Positions 6,161 to 7,575 of a DNA stretch of 7,575 bases are shown piece by piece. This DNA is from an uncultured Lachnospiraceae bacterium. Its GTDB lineage: Bacteria; Bacillota; Clostridia; Lachnospirales; Lachnospiraceae. The translations under genes were made by a program, and so were the position numbers. How positions within the stretch are numbered: the stretch's first letter is position 1; every line of letters starts with the position of its first letter. The notes under the pieces were generated by a model. That model worked only from the letters and a program-made list of their open reading frames with translations, searched no databases and had not been told where the DNA came from. The stretch is taken from positions 1-7,575 of the forward strand of contig CATZYB010000127.1 of the NCBI GenBank assembly GCA_958426095.1, in the 5' to 3' direction.

Positions 6161-7327
6161 CTAATACCAGCGAGTCATCGGAAGCTCATTGTTTACATCA
6201 TTGCTGAATAATATCTGGTGCAGGTCGATAATTCCGTTATTGAATGTGGCCGCACAGGAACATAAATAAAGCTCCCACATACGCACAAATTTTTCATCAA
6301 ACATGGCTGCAACTTCTTCCCGATGCTCCTGAAAATTCCGGTTCCAGCAAAGCAGTGTCCGGTTATAATGCCGACGCAGACTTTCCACATCCAATGTATA
6401 GAAACGCATATCTCCCGCAATATTAATGATCTCTCTCAAACTTGGAACAACGCCGCCCGGGAAAATGTATTTTTTCACCCAGGCATCCCCCGGATGTTCC
6501 TGCAAAGCGCTGATATAATGAAGCAAAAACAAGCCTCCCGGCGCCAAAACACTCTTTACGCACTTCATATACTGTTCGTAATTTTCCCGTCCCACATGTT
6601 CAAGCATACCAACACTGACTACCCTGTCGAACGTCATGCCCGATTTCGGCAGATCCCGGTAATCCAGCAGTTTCACCTCCAGACAATCTTCCAGATGTTC
6701 CTGCTCGATACGCTCCTGGAACTTCTTCGCCTGCTCTGAACTTAACGTGATCCCAACGCCATGGATTTTGTATTTTTTTGCTGCCCGGATCAGTAAAAAT
6801 CCCCAGCCGCATCCAATATCGCACAGGCTCATACCTTCCTTCAGATCCAACTTTTCCAGGATACGGTCCACCTTGTTGCACTGGGCTTCATAAAGACTGT
6901 CCTCTTCATTTTTAAAATATCCGCAGGAATAACTTAATGTTTCATCCAGCCACAACTTGTAAAAATCATTTCCGATATCGTAATGTGAAGATACTTCCTT
7001 TCTTTGATTCTTTTTGGAGTTGGAAGGAAATATGATATGTTTCAGTTTCTTTTTATCCGTAGAAAACTTTCCCATCTGGCCCATAAACATATTCAATGTT
7101 TCATATAAATCGCCTTTAATTTCCAGATCGCCGTTCATATAGGCCTCGCCTAAAGTAATTGATGTACTGGTCATCAAATCAGACACTTTCGGTATTTTAT
7201 GAAAAATGACGGTGAAATCCGGCTCTCCTTCACCGATAATATGTTCCTCGCCGTTTAAAACAACAGCAAAAGGGCAGCTGTCAAATCTGCCCATAAATTT
7301 AATAAATTCATTTTCAAGTAATCCCAT
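6161..7327 (-). CDS. cfa: Cyclopropane-fatty-acyl-phospholipid synthase
   Basis: This 388-residue enzyme uses S-adenosylmethionine to add a methylene bridge across cis double bonds of membrane phospholipid acyl chains, a stress and stationary-phase membrane modification. The N-terminal segment (about 1-100) fits the lipid-binding Cfa N-terminal domain. The catalytic part shows SHYDIGNDFY (114-123), YSCGYF (133-138), the SAM-binding CDIGCGWG (169-176), MLEHVG (241-246), KYIFPGG (286-292), HYNRTLLCW (320-328), and WELYLCSCAATF (351-362). By analogy with E. coli Cfa, Cys135, Glu243, His270 and Tyr321 are the likely active-site/bicarbonate residues. Length is normal. The ATG at 7327 has a perfect AAGGAGG 8 nt upstream. 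An in-frame GTG at 7387 would run the coding sequence through a hairpin and lacks a ribosome binding site. It acts at the inner membrane face and is the first gene of the leftward cluster. Confidence 0.95.
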   Translation of the reverse strand: MGLLENEFIKFMGRFDSCPFAVVLNGEEHIIGEGEPDFTVIFHKIPKVSDLMTSTSITLGEAYMNGDLEIKGDLYETLNMFMGQMGKFSTDKKKLKHIIFPSNSKKNQRKEVSSHYDIGNDFYKLWLDETLSYSCGYFKNEEDSLYEAQCNKVDRILEKLDLKEGMSLCDIGCGWGFLLIRAAKKYKIHGVGITLSSEQAKKFQERIEQEHLEDCLEVKLLDYRDLPKSGMTFDRVVSVGMLEHVGRENYEQYMKCVKSVLAPGGLFLLHYISALQEHPGDAWVKKYIFPGGVVPSLREIINIAGDMRFYTLDVESLRRHYNRTLLCWNRNFQEHREEVAAMFDEKFVRMWELYLCSCAATFNNGIIDLHQILFSNDVNNELPMTRWY

Positions 7328-7335
7328 GGTGTCAA

Positions 7336-7342
7336 CCTCCTT
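7336..7342 (-). promoter_or_regulatory. Ribosome binding site deciding the cfa start
   Basis: AAGGAGG on the minus strand is fully complementary to the 16S rRNA tail and lies 8 nt before the ATG at 7327. It begins only 8 nt after the hairpin at 7351-7389, so folding of that hairpin could affect access. Confidence 0.85.
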
Positions 7343-7345
7343 GAC

Positions 7346-7389
7346 AAAAAATGTGTGGAAAAGGGCCTTACTGGCTCTCATCCACACAT
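7346..7389 (-). terminator. Terminator-like hairpin in the cfa leader (possible attenuator)
   Basis: On the minus strand ATGTGTGGA pairs perfectly with TCCACACAT (9 bp; + strand 7381-7389 and 7351-7359). Beyond two mismatches the stem continues with AGCC/GGCC-type pairs (one G-U) to a five-base loop, and five T follow at once (7346-7350). This has the form of an intrinsic terminator but lies between the candidate promoter and the cfa ribosome binding site, with no room for another promoter after it. It may be a leader attenuator, or the terminator of a gene to the right with read-through. Confidence 0.55.
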
Positions 7390-7484
7390 CAATGACAAAT
7401 CTTATTTGATAAGCTTATGGTATGCTTTTCAGAGTCAGATGTTCAAGCTCACAACCACATGCTTATTATTTTCCTGTTTTACAT

Positions 7485-7513
7485 ATTTTAACGCCTTCAA
7501 TTAAAAAAATCAA
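7485..7513 (-). promoter_or_regulatory. Candidate cfa promoter
   Basis: On the minus strand TTGATT (7508-7513, 4/6) and TAAAAT (7485-7490, 5/6) are 17 bp apart. Transcription would start near 7478 and give a leader of about 150 nt that includes the terminator-like hairpin. A perfect 10-bp palindrome AAAACGTTTT (7518-7527) lies 4 bp upstream of the -35. A weaker alternative, TTGAAC-18 bp-TACCAT, exists further downstream. Confidence 0.5.
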
Positions 7514-7574
7514 GTTTAAAACGTTTTTTCACAAACCCTGCAGAATATGAAAACAAATCTTTTGTTTTCATCAT
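7497..7574 (-). CDS. Possible C-terminal tail of an upstream gene or a 25-residue ORF
   Basis: A reading frame on the minus strand stays open from the right edge to a TGA at 7497-7499. It starts with two ATG codons (7574 and 7571) and encodes about 25 residues ending KLDFFN. It could be the end of a gene lying right of the window, or chance in AT-rich DNA; the piece is too short to identify. If real, it would overlap the -35 of the candidate cfa promoter. Confidence 0.2.
   Translation of the reverse strand: MMKTKDLFSYSAGFVKKRFKLDFFN
7547..7571. repeat. Perfect 11-bp inverted repeat with a 3-bp spacer
   Basis: ATGAAAACAAA (7547-7557) and TTTGTTTTCAT (7561-7571) are exact reverse complements around TCT. 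The symmetry is AT-rich and has no T run on the minus strand, so an operator is a better guess than a terminator. It is centred about 80 bp upstream of the inferred cfa transcription start; the sequence to the right is not visible. Confidence 0.5.
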
Positions 7575-7575
7575 T

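Noticed and set aside
6323..6739. A 138-codon open frame antisense to cfa
   Set aside because: It overlaps the conserved SAM-binding region of cfa and has no recognisable features.
7328..7387. GTG start that would extend Cfa by 20 residues
   Set aside because: There is no ribosome binding site before it, the extension runs through a hairpin, and AAGGAGG stands 8 nt before the ATG at 7327.
7346..7478. T-box or other known riboswitch in the cfa leader
   Set aside because: No T-box core sequence or other conserved riboswitch core is recognisable; only the terminator-like stem is supported.
1..7575. Mobile elements, CRISPR arrays, tRNA or rRNA genes
   Set aside because: No transposase, integrase, spaced repeat array, tRNA-like cloverleaf or rRNA segment was seen on either strand.

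Overview
The window looks like chromosomal DNA from a Gram-positive member of the Clostridia, most likely a gut Lachnospiraceae. This is inferred from an RqcH protein of Firmicutes type, an XRE regulator carrying a membrane domain, strong AAGGAG-type ribosome binding sites, AT-rich intergenic DNA and moderate GC in the genes. Nothing marks a phage, transposon, CRISPR array or plasmid, and no tRNA or rRNA was seen.

Layout. Bases 1-121 hold back-to-back promoters: one drives rqcH rightward, and a near-consensus one points left out of the window. rqcH (122-1867) encodes the ribosome-quality-control factor that adds alanine tails to stalled nascent chains. It converges on a leftward pair and shares a bidirectional hairpin terminator with it (1871-1920). 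The pair is an XRE-type DNA-binding protein with six predicted membrane segments (2595-3620), followed 6 nt later by an SGNH/GDSL esterase (1932-2588). A 197-bp gap (3621-3817) carries inverted and direct repeats and the terminator of the next cluster.

The right half is a leftward cluster: cfa (cyclopropane fatty acid synthase, start set at 7327), a two-domain protein joining an HSL-family esterase to a GNAT acetyltransferase (start set at 6083), and a small permuted NlpC/P60-like protein (3818-4315). The last two are 10-58 nt apart depending on the start used. A good internal promoter lies just before the fusion gene, so the last two genes may also be transcribed without cfa. A theme of acyl or lipid chemistry is plausible for this cluster but is inference.

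The main points for a second look are: (1) a terminator-like hairpin with a U run placed directly before the cfa ribosome binding site, an attenuator-like arrangement; (2) the esterase-GNAT fusion, in which the catalytic Asp position of the HSL family is a Cys and the GNAT acetyl-CoA loop is degenerate; (3) a duplicated two-helix unit in the membrane part of the XRE regulator; and (4) repeat-rich DNA in front of the regulator gene.
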